From NCBI GenBank assembly GCA_045655705.1, contig JAZOPU010000018.1:1-30669 (forward strand): a stretch of 30,669 nucleotides of DNA. The letters run 5' to 3'. Numbering within the stretch: position 1 is the stretch's first letter; every line of letters starts with the position of its first letter. The notes beneath the pieces were generated by a model. The model was not told where the DNA came from. It searched no databases and saw only the letters and a list, made by a program, of their open reading frames with translations. Positions 5,543 to 12,730 of this stretch are shown one piece after another. The stretch is from Scatosoma sp045655705 (GTDB taxonomy: Bacteria; Bacillota; Clostridia; Christensenellales; Borkfalkiaceae). Both the position numbers and the translations under genes were made by a program.

Positions 5543-6520
5543 ATGAGGTTAGAAGATATACTTGACGATTGCCCGCTTGACGAAACTATATTTAAAGCGT
5601 TTTTAAAAGCAGAAAGCAAACTTGCGGAACACGAAAATATATTATGTGCAGTTAGCGGCGGCGCGGATAGCGATATTGTTGTTGATATTTTAGAGAAGAT
5701 CGGAACGCGGGGAAAAGTAACATACGTTTTTTTCAATACGGGTTTAGAATATCAAGCGACAAAAAAACATATAAAAGCCCTTGAAGAAAAATACGGAATA
5801 AAAATAAAAGAAGCAAGGGCAATAAAACCCTTGCCGCTATGCGTGAAAAATTACGGCGTTCCGTTTTTGTCTAAACAAGTAAGCGAATTTATTGAGCGGT
5901 TGCAACGATATAATTTCAAATGGGAAGATAAACCGTTTGACGAATTATATAAAGAATATCCGAAATGTAAAGCCGCTTTGCGGTGGTGGTGTAATGAGTT
6001 TGACGGGCAAGGAATATTTAATATTTCACGAAATACGTGGTTAAAACAATTTATAATTGAAAACCCGCCCGACTTTCAAATTTCAAACAAATGTTGTTTG
6101 TATGCTAAAAAGCAAGTTGCACAAAGAGAAAAAGACGCGGGGAATTATACATTGAGTATAACAGGCGTTAGAAAATACGAAGGCGGCGCACGTGCAACGG
6201 CGTATAAAAGTTGTTTTACACCGATTGACGATAAACACGACATTGCGGAATTTCGCCCAATATTTTGGTTTAAGAACGAAAATAAAAAGGTGTATGAAGA
6301 ACATTACGGCATTACGCATAGCGAATGTTATACCCTTTGGGGCTTGCCGCGTACGGGGTGTTCGGGTTGCCCGTTTGCAAAAGACTTTGAAACGGAACTT
6401 GAAGCCGTAAAGAAATACGAGCCGAAATTATACAAAGCAATGATAAATATTTTCGGGAAGTCGTATGAGTACACCCGCAAATATAAAGAATTTCAAAAGA
6501 AAATGAGGGCGAAAAAATGA
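5543..6520 (+). CDS. PAPS-reductase-family PP-loop protein with Fe-S-type cysteines
   Basis: A 325-residue member of the phage phosphoadenosine-phosphosulfate reductase (DndC/CysH-like) family. The ATP pyrophosphatase PP-loop is SGGADS (residues 38-43), followed by VTYVFFNTGLEY. Cysteines at C184/C185, C262, C273 and C276 (RTGCSGCPF) are placed as in members that hold a metal or Fe-S cluster. The family adenylates a substrate and often transfers sulfur; phage members may modify nucleic acid or small molecules, but the substrate is not known. ATG 5543 follows AAGAAAGGA. Its stop overlaps the ASCH-like gene, a frequent pairing in phages. An assimilatory sulfate role is unlikely in this context. 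Confidence 0.85.
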   Translation: MRLEDILDDCPLDETIFKAFLKAESKLAEHENILCAVSGGADSDIVVDILEKIGTRGKVTYVFFNTGLEYQATKKHIKALEEKYGIKIKEARAIKPLPLCVKNYGVPFLSKQVSEFIERLQRYNFKWEDKPFDELYKEYPKCKAALRWWCNEFDGQGIFNISRNTWLKQFIIENPPDFQISNKCCLYAKKQVAQREKDAGNYTLSITGVRKYEGGARATAYKSCFTPIDDKHDIAEFRPIFWFKNENKKVYEEHYGITHSECYTLWGLPRTGCSGCPFAKDFETELEAVKKYEPKLYKAMINIFGKSYEYTRKYKEFQKKMRAKK

Positions 6521-6984
6521 GTATAGCAATATTACAGAGTATAAACCCGCCGCATTGCGAAAACATTGCAAGCCGCAAAAAAACGGTTGAGGTAAGGAAA
6601 ACAAAACCGAAACTTGTTACGCCATTTAAGGTATATATATATTGCACAAAGGATAAACGCGGTTGGTTTGATTTTCTTCACAAAACAAGGCTTGACGGCA
6701 AAGTCATAGGCGAATATATTTGCGACGAAATTCTTGATATATCAAACAAAGATTTAACCGAGAATTTCCGCAGATTAACAAAAACAATTATTATGCCGAG
6801 TTGCTTAACCGTACAGGAATTAAAAAATTATTTAGGCTTTAAAAACGGGTGCGGTTGGCATATATCCAACCTTATTATTTACGAACAGCCGAAAGAATTA
6901 AGCGAATTTGTTGTTGAGCGTTACCCGTGTTTAGCAAAACTAAACCGCCCGCCGCAAAGTTGGTGTTATGTTAAAGAATTATAG
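6517..6984 (+). CDS. ASCH/PUA-like domain protein
   Basis: A 155-residue protein resembling the ASCH superfamily. The N-terminal LQSINPPHCENIASRKKTVEVRK and PFKVYIYCTK match the family start (usually SIxPxxxxxIxxGxKxxEfRK). VIGEYICDEI and the late SWCYV strand complete a PUA-like barrel. ASCH/PUA folds bind RNA or modified nucleosides. The gene overlaps the PP-loop enzyme (ATGA), so it probably acts with it, perhaps recognising the RNA substrate or the modified product. That joint role is inference. Confidence 0.7.
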   Translation: MSIAILQSINPPHCENIASRKKTVEVRKTKPKLVTPFKVYIYCTKDKRGWFDFLHKTRLDGKVIGEYICDEILDISNKDLTENFRRLTKTIIMPSCLTVQELKNYLGFKNGCGWHISNLIIYEQPKELSEFVVERYPCLAKLNRPPQSWCYVKEL

Positions 6985-7001
6985 AAAGAGAGAAAACGAA
7001 A

Positions 7002-7229
7002 ATGAAGTTTTTATATTGGCTTTATGATTATTTTATTATTACGCCTAAAAAGTATTACGATTTGGTTTACAAACTTGAATGTTTATTATGTCATTCAACG
7101 GGCGGCAGATACTCAAAAGCGGGGTATTATTTAGAAGATATGTATTGTATGGTAGACGACTATATACAAGAATGTTGCGACGAAGCGGTAAAAGAAGCAC
7201 TTGCAGAAAGGAGCGGCGGCAATGCGTGA
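7002..7229 (+). CDS. Hypothetical early protein (75 aa)
   Basis: Unrecognised. It has an aromatic-rich N-terminus (MKFLYWLYDYFIITPKKYY), several cysteines (CLLC near residue 29, CC near residue 58) and a C-terminal helix. AGAAAGAGAG precedes ATG 7002. It overlaps the YopX gene by 8 bp. Confidence 0.6.
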   Translation: MKFLYWLYDYFIITPKKYYDLVYKLECLLCHSTGGRYSKAGYYLEDMYCMVDDYIQECCDEAVKEALAERSGGNA

Positions 7230-7611
7230 AATTTTGTTTAGAGGAAAACCAATAAAAAGCGGGTACGGTTGGATATTTGGCGATTTATATAACGACCGAA
7301 CGTTAGATAGAATTTGTATAACGGATTTAGACACAAAGGGCAATTATATTGAATATCCAATAAAACCCGCAACAGTGGGGCAATACACAGGATTGAAAGA
7401 CAAGTACGGTCAAAAGATATTTGAAGGGGATATTATTTTATATGGGTTAATTCCTTGTGTTGTCAAATACGATACAGAAAACGCCCGATTTATGCTTTAT
7501 AAAAACGGCAAATATATTATAAACGGGTTTAATGCCGACACTATGAAACTAAAAGAAGTTATCGGCAACGAACACGACAACCCCGAATTATTGGACGGTG
7601 CGAAAGAATGA
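7222..7611 (+). CDS. YopX family protein
   Basis: A 129-residue YopX-domain protein, a family common in Bacillota prophages with unknown biochemical function. Diagnostic features are the opening REILFRGKPIKSGYGWIFGD, then VGQYTGLKDKYGQKIFEGDI in the middle, and the C-terminal EVIGNEHDNPELL. The start ATG 7222 follows GAAAGGAGCGG. An earlier in-frame ATG at 7201 has no ribosome site and overlaps the previous gene more deeply. It overlaps the next gene by 4 bp. Confidence 0.9.
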   Translation: MREILFRGKPIKSGYGWIFGDLYNDRTLDRICITDLDTKGNYIEYPIKPATVGQYTGLKDKYGQKIFEGDIILYGLIPCVVKYDTENARFMLYKNGKYIINGFNADTMKLKEVIGNEHDNPELLDGAKE

Positions 7612-8042
7612 GAAATTATAAAAACTATTATCAGCGAGGGCGCAACAAGTGCGGCAACAAAAAAGTTATATTTGACGGTATAGAATTTGACAGCCAACGC
7701 GAAGCGTGCCGCTATAACGAATTAAAAATATTGGAGCGGAGCGGAGCAATTGAAAATCTTGAATTGCAAAAAAAATATTTACTTATTCCCGCACAATACG
7801 AAACAGTTGAAACGGGCGAGTATTACAAAATAGGTGCTAAAAAAGGGCAACCCAAAACAAAAGAAGTATGTATTGAACAATCTTTAGTTTACAACGCCGA
7901 TTTTGTATATAACGAAAACGGCAAAACCGTTGTTGAAGACGCGAAAGGTTTTCGCGATCCGGCAAGTGCCGTTTATGCGAAATTCGTTATTAAACGCAAG
8001 TTGATGTTACATATTTACGGAATAAGAATAAGAGAAATATAG
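7608..8042 (+). CDS. DUF1064 nuclease-like protein
   Basis: A 144-residue protein of the DUF1064 phage family, thought to be related to endonuclease/Holliday-junction-resolvase folds. Signatures are FDGIEFDSQREACRYNELK near residue 23, a YNADFVY strand, and VVEDAKG, giving the E-x(n)-D-x(n)-E-x-K pattern of PD-(D/E)XK nucleases. It may process recombination or replication intermediates before packaging. Start codon and previous stop overlap (ATGA). Confidence 0.8.
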   Translation: MRNYKNYYQRGRNKCGNKKVIFDGIEFDSQREACRYNELKILERSGAIENLELQKKYLLIPAQYETVETGEYYKIGAKKGQPKTKEVCIEQSLVYNADFVYNENGKTVVEDAKGFRDPASAVYAKFVIKRKLMLHIYGIRIREI

Positions 8043-8058
8043 AAAGGTGGTTTAAAAT

Positions 8059-8406
8059 ATGACCTATATAAACAAAGAAAATATAAGTTATAAGTTGGAA
8101 AAAGAATTAAGTCTTTACGCAACTTGCCCCGATAAGATAAGCAAAATAAAAGCAAGACTTGTAAAAAAAATTAAAGAAGATATCGACAATACCCCCGCCG
8201 CAAACGTTGAGGAAGTGAAACACGGACACAATGCAACAAGTATGCACCCCGTTGACGAATTTTTATGTTCGGTATGTGGTTTTTGTTGTGCTGATTACAC
8301 CGAAACAAAATACGACGACGACGGCGATTACACATATTCTTGCGAATGTGAATTTGATTATTGCCCAAAATGCGGCGCAAAAATGGACGGGGGTGTTGAG
8401 AAATGA
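8059..8406 (+). CDS. Zinc-ribbon protein
   Basis: A 115-residue protein with a helical, lysine-rich N-terminal half (residues 1-50). A C-terminal zinc ribbon opens with CSVCGFCC and closes with CPKCGAKMD, with an extra CEC pair between. The typical V-x-H-G-x start of such phage zinc ribbons is at residue 54. It probably binds nucleic acid or protein. AGAAAGGTGG lies before ATG 8059, and its end overlaps the acetyltransferase gene. Confidence 0.75.
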   Translation: MTYINKENISYKLEKELSLYATCPDKISKIKARLVKKIKEDIDNTPAANVEEVKHGHNATSMHPVDEFLCSVCGFCCADYTETKYDDDGDYTYSCECEFDYCPKCGAKMDGGVEK

Positions 8407-8768
8407 CAGATTGTGAAATGTATACGGCATTTAGGACAGAAATAGATAGTATGTATGCACCGCAAATATTAAAGCAATGTCAAGTAATTAGAATTGCAGA
8501 CGGTGAAACAGAAATAGGTATGATGTGCGTAAATGACGGATATATAGATTGTTTGTATGTATTGCCCGAACACAGAAAACAAGGACACGGAAGAAAAACA
8601 GTTTTAGCATATATTAAAAAATATGGTATGTTAAGAGATTTACACATATTAAACACAAACCCAATAGCAAAAGCCTTTTGGGAAAGCATATTTGAACTTG
8701 AACCGATACAAGAAAATAATATTGATACATATTACAAAATCAAAGCGTTAAAAGGCGGTGCGGAATGA
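8403..8768 (+). CDS. GNAT-family N-acetyltransferase
   Basis: A 121-residue acetyl-CoA-dependent acetyltransferase. The core strand LYVLPEHRKQGHGRKTVLAY carries the acetyl-CoA pyrophosphate-binding motif R-x-x-G-x-G. It is followed by HILNTNPIAKAFWESIFELE, the usual N-x-x-A-x-x-F/Y-W segment. The substrate is unknown; phage GNATs can modify host proteins or a small molecule. It overlaps neighbours at both ends. Confidence 0.85.
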   Translation: MTDCEMYTAFRTEIDSMYAPQILKQCQVIRIADGETEIGMMCVNDGYIDCLYVLPEHRKQGHGRKTVLAYIKKYGMLRDLHILNTNPIAKAFWESIFELEPIQENNIDTYYKIKALKGGAE

Positions 8769-8899
8769 ATAAATACATATTTCCGAGCATTTTAATTTTG
8801 CTTGATTTGGGCGCGGGGGTCGTATATGCCTTTAACGGTGATTTTAAAAAACTGATTTATTGGATAGCGGCGGTATTAAATATTTGTGTAACGTTTTGA
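8765..8899 (+). CDS. Small membrane protein (44 aa)
   Basis: ATG 8765 overlaps the acetyltransferase stop, and TGA is 8897-8899. It has two hydrophobic segments (residues 5-22 and 29-43) separated by NGDFKK, a helical hairpin in the membrane. GGCGGTGCGG serves as ribosome site. No family is recognised. Confidence 0.6.
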   Translation: MNKYIFPSILILLDLGAGVVYAFNGDFKKLIYWIAAVLNICVTF

Positions 8900-8912
8900 A
8901 AGGGGTTTAAAA

Positions 8913-9203
8913 ATGTCAAGAAAAAAAGAATATGGAAGTAATAAAAAGCGCGATTGCATATTTTACAATGAAAAAAAGGACGATTGCGACGCGCTGAAAA
9001 CAACGTATTGTGCAAAAGAAGAAAAACCGTGTAAATTTTATAGAACTAAAAAAGGGGAACAAAGCAAAGTAATATATTTGTGCGATCGGCGGCAATGTGA
9101 AAAATGTAACGACTTTTGCAGACATACGACCGATATATCACACGCAATAAATTTTGAAAATATTAACGGCGATTATATTGAAACGGAACATATGCCAATT
9201 TAA
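8913..9203 (+). CDS. Cys-rich hypothetical protein
   Basis: A 96-residue protein with two cysteine-rich modules. The N-terminal one has CIFYN, CDALK, YCAKEEKPCKFY. The C-terminal one has LCDRRQCEKC, CRHTTD and ISHAINFE. Both are familiar phage protein segments in clostridial prophages, with no known function; metal binding is likely. AAAGGGG precedes ATG 8913. Confidence 0.7.
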   Translation: MSRKKEYGSNKKRDCIFYNEKKDDCDALKTTYCAKEEKPCKFYRTKKGEQSKVIYLCDRRQCEKCNDFCRHTTDISHAINFENINGDYIETEHMPI

Positions 9204-9215
9204 GGGGTGCGAAAG

Positions 9216-9695
9216 TTGAATTTAACAGATAACGAGATTATAAAGGCTTTGGAATGCCTTGCATATTGGGGCGAATGTAAGCAAAGTTCACAATGTCCGT
9301 ATTATATGGATAATGATATTGTTGGCGGTTGTGATAATGTTACGATTGCAAAAGAAACCCTTGACCTAATCAACTGCAAAGATGTAGCAATAGAAGTATT
9401 GAAAAAAGATGTTGAATTTTATAAAGAGCGGTTTAAGGATATTGAAACAACGGTAAATGAGTTTTGGGGCAACCTTCAAAAGTTAAGTATTTTTAAAGGC
9501 AAAGAAACACCGACTTTAGAAGAACTATTAGAATATATAGAGCAAACCAAAGCCGAAGCAATAAAAGAATATGCCGAAGCCGTGCGCAAATATGCAACAA
9601 ACGAAATTTATTTTAAAGATTATAGCGAGGAAGAAACATTTATTGAATACACATATAAATTACAAAAAGAAATGACAGGCGGCGGGAAACAATGA
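9216..9695 (+). CDS. Conserved early phage protein with coiled coil
   Basis: A 159-residue protein beginning L-T-D-N-E-I-I-K-A-L-E-C (as in many clostridial prophages). A Cys cluster follows (C26 to C44 region), then a long coiled coil (about residues 55-125). I chose TTG 9216 because AAGGGGTG (9202-9209) is spaced correctly for it; GTG 9207 is in frame but sits inside the ribosome site. Function unknown. It overlaps the next gene (ATGA). Confidence 0.7.
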   Translation: MNLTDNEIIKALECLAYWGECKQSSQCPYYMDNDIVGGCDNVTIAKETLDLINCKDVAIEVLKKDVEFYKERFKDIETTVNEFWGNLQKLSIFKGKETPTLEELLEYIEQTKAEAIKEYAEAVRKYATNEIYFKDYSEEETFIEYTYKLQKEMTGGGKQ

Positions 9696-9931
9696 AAAAG
9701 AAAATTGTTTTTGTGTTATGTAATATTGGATTGTTTCGTCTTGCTTATAAAATATGCGCGTCGTATGCGTACTTGTGGCAAAGGGAAGTTATGCGCGCCG
9801 CATTGATGAAAGGGAATAACGAAAAAAGGGAGTGCAAGCAATACAACCGACCGCCGTATAAAATGGACAGAAAAACGAAAAAAATAATAAAAAGATTGGA
9901 AAGGTGGGTAAAAGCAAATGAGCGGAATTAA
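9692..9931 (+). CDS. Small membrane-anchored basic protein
   Basis: A 79-residue protein with an N-terminal hydrophobic segment (residues 4-25) followed by a very basic tail (RKTKKIIKRLERWVK). It looks like a membrane-anchored nucleic-acid or ribosome-adjacent peptide, but no family is recognised. It overlaps genes on both sides. Confidence 0.55.
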   Translation: MKKKIVFVLCNIGLFRLAYKICASYAYLWQREVMRAALMKGNNEKRECKQYNRPPYKMDRKTKKIIKRLERWVKANERN

Positions 9932-10175
9932 CGGAACTATAACAATAGCAACTTCGGAATATCGCCCGTGCTATGTTGACGGAAAAAAAGCATTGTTTCA
10001 TAAATGGGTAGACAAAAGCGAAATTGTTTCGCCGAGTGTCTTGAAAGGTGGACACGCGGGCGGGGTGATCTGTGACACGTTCGGACTTGTTGAATTTGAA
10101 AACGGAGTTGTCGGCGAAGTGTACCCGCATAAAATAAAATTTGCGGATAATAAAATACACGAATATGCATTTTAA
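9918..10175 (+). CDS. Hypothetical protein, last gene of the early operon
   Basis: An 85-residue beta-rich soluble protein with a glycine-containing centre (LKGGHAGGVICDTFGLVEFENG). Similar small proteins occur at the end of early operons in clostridial phages with unknown role. It begins inside the preceding gene behind AAAGGTGGG. The early terminator follows. Confidence 0.65.
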   Translation: MSGINGTITIATSEYRPCYVDGKKALFHKWVDKSEIVSPSVLKGGHAGGVICDTFGLVEFENGVVGEVYPHKIKFADNKIHEYAF

Positions 10176-10212
10176 CGCGTGCAAGTTACAAGCAAGTTAA
10201 AAAGAAAAGGAC

Positions 10213-10231
10213 GGGCGACCGCCCTTTTTTT
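10213..10231 (+). terminator. Early-operon intrinsic terminator
   Basis: A short GC stem (GGGC, GACC loop, GCCC; 10213-10224) is followed directly by seven T. It ends the early operon and abuts operator copy 5. Confidence 0.75.
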
Positions 10232-10245
10232 GTGCCGTTTCGCAA
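10230..10245. promoter_or_regulatory. Operator-like 16-bp palindrome, copy 5
   Basis: Reads TTGTGCCGTTTCGCAA. It overlaps the -35 area of the candidate extended -10 promoter at 10253-10261, the classic place for repression. Confidence 0.55.
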
Positions 10246-10261
10246 CTGTTTTTGTTATGAT
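10233..10261 (+). promoter_or_regulatory. Late-region promoter 1 (extended -10)
   Basis: TGTTATGAT at 10253-10261 is an extended -10 element. The -35 region 17 bp upstream is poor and covered by operator copy 5, so this promoter would be repressed in the lysogen. Confidence 0.5.
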
Positions 10262-10280
10262 TGAATTATAAAGGCGTATT

Positions 10281-10296
10281 TTGCGACTTTTCGCAA
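10281..10296. promoter_or_regulatory. Operator-like 16-bp palindrome, copy 6
   Basis: Reads TTGCGACTTTTCGCAA, the most symmetric copy (TTGCGA, 4 bp, TCGCAA). It lies downstream of promoter 1 and upstream of promoter 2. Confidence 0.6.
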
Positions 10297-10318
10297 CAAT
10301 AAAAATGTTGTGTCCGTA

Positions 10319-10334
10319 ATGCGACGAAACGCAA
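10319..10334. promoter_or_regulatory. Operator-like 16-bp palindrome, copy 7
   Basis: Reads ATGCGACGAAACGCAA. It is 38 bp after copy 6 and ends 27 bp before the -35 box of promoter 2. Confidence 0.5.
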
Positions 10335-10361
10335 CTAAAAATAAAATTATGAAAAAACTTG

Positions 10362-10390
10362 TTGACAATATCCAAATATTGTGATAATTT
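10362..10390 (+). promoter_or_regulatory. Late-region promoter 2 (consensus sigma-70)
   Basis: A perfect TTGACA (10362-10367), a 17-bp spacer and TAATTT (10385-10390). The start point would be near 10397, giving an untranslated leader of about 110 nt with a strong hairpin. Confidence 0.75.
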
Positions 10391-10435
10391 TATCTTGAAA
10401 TTAATATATTAAAATAATAATCATAACAAACGGAC

Positions 10436-10475
10436 AGGGTGAAGCGGTATTAAAATTTAATATTGTTTTCGCCCT
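10436..10475 (+). promoter_or_regulatory. Long leader stem-loop upstream of late genes
   Basis: AGGGTGAA (10436-10443) pairs with TTCGCCCT (10468-10475). An inner palindrome TATTAAA/TTTAATA (10448-10454 with 10456-10462) closes on a single unpaired A, so its top pairs must open. A T-rich tract follows. It resembles a terminator or attenuator placed between promoter 2 and the first late gene, suggesting antitermination control; that role is inferred. Confidence 0.5.
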
Positions 10476-10505
10476 TATTTTATTTAAAAGGGGGGAGCGG
10501 CAACA

Positions 10506-10982
10506 ATGGCAAAGACGGGCAGAAAATCAAAGTATGATACCGACATAAAGCCGCACCTAAAAGAAATTGAAAAAGCAGTTAGAAACGGCGCGACAGTAAC
10601 AGAAATAGCAAACGCGCTTGGAATTGCTGAAAGTACGTTATACAAATACAAGGCAGAAAAAGCGGAGTTAATGGCGGCTTTTACGCACGGGCGCGCAAGT
10701 ATTATTGTTGAGATCCGCGGCGCGCTTTTAAAAAAGGCTTTGGGCTATGAGTACGAAGAAAAGAAACAATATATTAAAAAAGACGAAAACGGCGAAGCGG
10801 TTACGTATACAGAAATAACAACGAAGCACCAACCGCCGAGCGAAACGGCGGGGGCAATGCTTTTACGCAACTATGACGAAAGTTGGCTTGATAAAGACAA
10901 CGCGACAACGACATTAAAAAAACAAGAATTTGAATTACGTAAAATGATAGCGGATAGCGGTAATTTTGATTTGGGGGATTAA
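10506..10982 (+). CDS. Terminase small-subunit-like HTH protein
   Basis: A 158-residue protein resembling phage terminase small subunits of the HTH type. It has an N-terminal HTH (KAVRNGATVTEIANALGIAE, then STLYKYKAE), a helical dimerisation region (ALLKKALGYEYEEKKQYI), the common PPSETAGAMLLRNY segment, and an acidic tail. It should bind DNA near the packaging site. It is oddly far (4.5 kb) from terL, and a second candidate small subunit is directly upstream of terL at 15170. It could instead act as a late regulator. It is the first late gene, with an AAAAGGGGGGAG ribosome site. Confidence 0.75.
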   Translation: MAKTGRKSKYDTDIKPHLKEIEKAVRNGATVTEIANALGIAESTLYKYKAEKAELMAAFTHGRASIIVEIRGALLKKALGYEYEEKKQYIKKDENGEAVTYTEITTKHQPPSETAGAMLLRNYDESWLDKDNATTTLKKQEFELRKMIADSGNFDLGD

Positions 10983-10986
10983 ATAA

Positions 10987-12261
10987 ATGGACGGACGCAA
11001 ATATTATGTAATTTGTAAAGACAATTGCAAATTTGAGAGTATGACAAAAGAACAAATACTTGCGGCGATTACGCAAGCAGTTTCAACGGGGGAAATAAAC
11101 GACATTGACGCGGGGTTTATTACGAAAGTTAAAGAACAGAACGCGGGCAAAAATCTTTGTTTTTGGATTGGGTCAACCGCGGAATATAACGCGATACCCG
11201 AAAACGAAAGACTTGCCGAATGTTTATATATTAAAACCGACGACACGTTTGAAACAGATGTTGTTGAAATGCTTCTTAATTTTGAAAAAATGATAAACGA
11301 AAACCTTACCGCGTTTGATAACAGGATAACGGAAAACCTTACCGCGTTTGATAAAACGTTAAACGAAAATATTTCTAAAATACCGCCGCAAGCGGAAATA
11401 ATTATAACAACAAGGGGCGGGGAAATTACTTGTACAGACGAAAACGGCGAGAATATACCGCCGACAACATCACAAACAACGTTGCGGGTATTTACTGTTC
11501 CGAATTATGGAAATTACACAATAACAGGAACGTATAAAAATATTACAAGGACGGAAACGGTTGCAGTTACAGCCGTTAAACAGCATTTTATAACAATGGA
11601 ATTTTACGCGGATAATTTCGCCGATAACGATTGGGAAACAATTGTAACACTTTGTAAAAATAATGATATTCCCGCAACTTGGAATGTTGGTGACACTAAA
11701 GAAATAAAAATCGGCAGTACAAATTATAATGCTAAAATTATAGGAAAAGAGCACGACGAAGACATTAACGGTAATTATGCACCGTTGACGTTAATTGTTG
11801 AAACAGGACAGACGGGCGCAATGATAGACGGCGACCTTGCCGATAATTCGCAAGGTTGGGAAAATTCGGCTATGCGAACTACAAAAATGACAAGCATATT
11901 AAATCAATTCCCGCAAGTATTGAAAACGGGAATTTGCACAGTAAAAAAGCGCACGTCACGGGGCGACGGAAGAAGCGGAATTGTAGTAACAAATGACAAA
12001 TTATTTTTATTGTCCGAAATAGAAATTAACGGCACGGAAAATATGTCATTTAGCGGCGAGGGTACACAATACGAATATTTTATAAACGGAAATTTAATGT
12101 TTGATAGCGATCCCGCCACAGCGGAGCATCATTGGTTAAGATCGCCGAGGAAAAATGAAGATACGGAGTATCTTAGATTTGAACAGAAAAACAACGCGAT
12201 TGTGATTAGCACTTTGCCCGCAACAGAGAGCGCAAAGATTGTTTGTGGTTTTTGTCTATAA
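10987..12261 (+). CDS. Tail fibre / receptor-binding protein with DUF6273 C-terminus
   Basis: A 424-residue modular fibre protein. Residues 1-90 form a conserved attachment module seen in clostridial phage fibres (opens DGRKYYVICKDNCKFESMTK; later NLCFWIGSTAEYNAI). Residues 95-135 contain a short coiled coil with an 11-residue tandem repeat. Residues 135-195 form an Ig/carboxypeptidase-like beta domain. Residues 200-424 form a DUF6273-type domain (WENSAMRTTK, LFLLSEIEING, HHWLRSPR). The last domain is widespread in gut bacterial surface and phage tail proteins and is probably the receptor- or glycan-binding head. It sits upstream of the lysis genes rather than at the end of the tail module. 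Confidence 0.75.
   Translation: MDGRKYYVICKDNCKFESMTKEQILAAITQAVSTGEINDIDAGFITKVKEQNAGKNLCFWIGSTAEYNAIPENERLAECLYIKTDDTFETDVVEMLLNFEKMINENLTAFDNRITENLTAFDKTLNENISKIPPQAEIIITTRGGEITCTDENGENIPPTTSQTTLRVFTVPNYGNYTITGTYKNITRTETVAVTAVKQHFITMEFYADNFADNDWETIVTLCKNNDIPATWNVGDTKEIKIGSTNYNAKIIGKEHDEDINGNYAPLTLIVETGQTGAMIDGDLADNSQGWENSAMRTTKMTSILNQFPQVLKTGICTVKKRTSRGDGRSGIVVTNDKLFLLSEIEINGTENMSFSGEGTQYEYFINGNLMFDSDPATAEHHWLRSPRKNEDTEYLRFEQKNNAIVISTLPATESAKIVCGFCL
11299..11353 (+). repeat. 33-bp-period tandem repeat in fibre gene
   Basis: A 22-bp sequence at 11299-11320 is repeated exactly at 11332-11353. It encodes ENLTAFD twice in the coiled-coil shaft. Exact DNA identity suggests recent duplication of one 11-residue unit. 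Confidence 0.85.
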
Positions 12262-12278
12262 AAAAAGAGGGGAAAACA

Positions 12279-12584
12279 ATGTATAAAATAATCAAAGACG
12301 GCGAGGAAATCGCCATAACTGAAAAAATTAATTATATCAAGCAGAATACAAACGGCGTTTTTGTGAGTTGCACAGAAAGAGAAGCGCAAGGCGTAGCAGT
12401 ACGAAACACGGCTTATAATTTGTTAGGGCGCGGCGGTATGAGCAATTGCGAAACAGTTATTGCAATTGAGGTTGACGGCGGCGAGCATATCCAAAGCGGC
12501 GAAGCAAGCCAAACAGAAACCGACGTGTTGGTTGTAGACCACGAATATAGATTAACGCTTTTAGAAATGGGGGTAGCTGAATAA
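12279..12584 (+). CDS. Fibre-associated hypothetical protein
   Basis: A 101-residue protein starting MYKIIKDGEEIAITEKINYI. Such proteins typically follow fibre genes in gut clostridial phages and include a central conserved CTEREAQGVAVRN. ATG 12279 follows GAGGGGAAAA; an in-frame ATG at 12243 lies within the fibre gene. It is probably a tail accessory or fibre chaperone, based on neighbourhood only. Confidence 0.7.
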   Translation: MYKIIKDGEEIAITEKINYIKQNTNGVFVSCTEREAQGVAVRNTAYNLLGRGGMSNCETVIAIEVDGGEHIQSGEASQTETDVLVVDHEYRLTLLEMGVAE

Positions 12585-12727
12585 TGCTTTACAAAGTTTT
12601 AATACGCCTTATTGAAAAAGGGCAGACGGAAGGAATTTCGGAAAAAATCGACGTATTTTATGCAAGTGACAGAATAACAAAAAATGAATATGAAGAACTT
12701 TTAAAACTTCTTAACAAGGGGGCATAA
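12584..12727 (+). CDS. Small fibre-associated protein (47 aa)
   Basis: ATG 12584 overlaps the stop of the previous gene by one base, and TAA is 12725-12727. The sequence opens LYKVLIRLIEKGQTEGISEK and includes FYASDRITKNEYEELLKLL. It resembles the small XkdX-like proteins encoded next to tail fibre and lysis genes. GGGGTAGC upstream can serve as ribosome site. No activity is known. Confidence 0.65.
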   Translation: MLYKVLIRLIEKGQTEGISEKIDVFYASDRITKNEYEELLKLLNKGA

Positions 12728-12730
12728 ACA

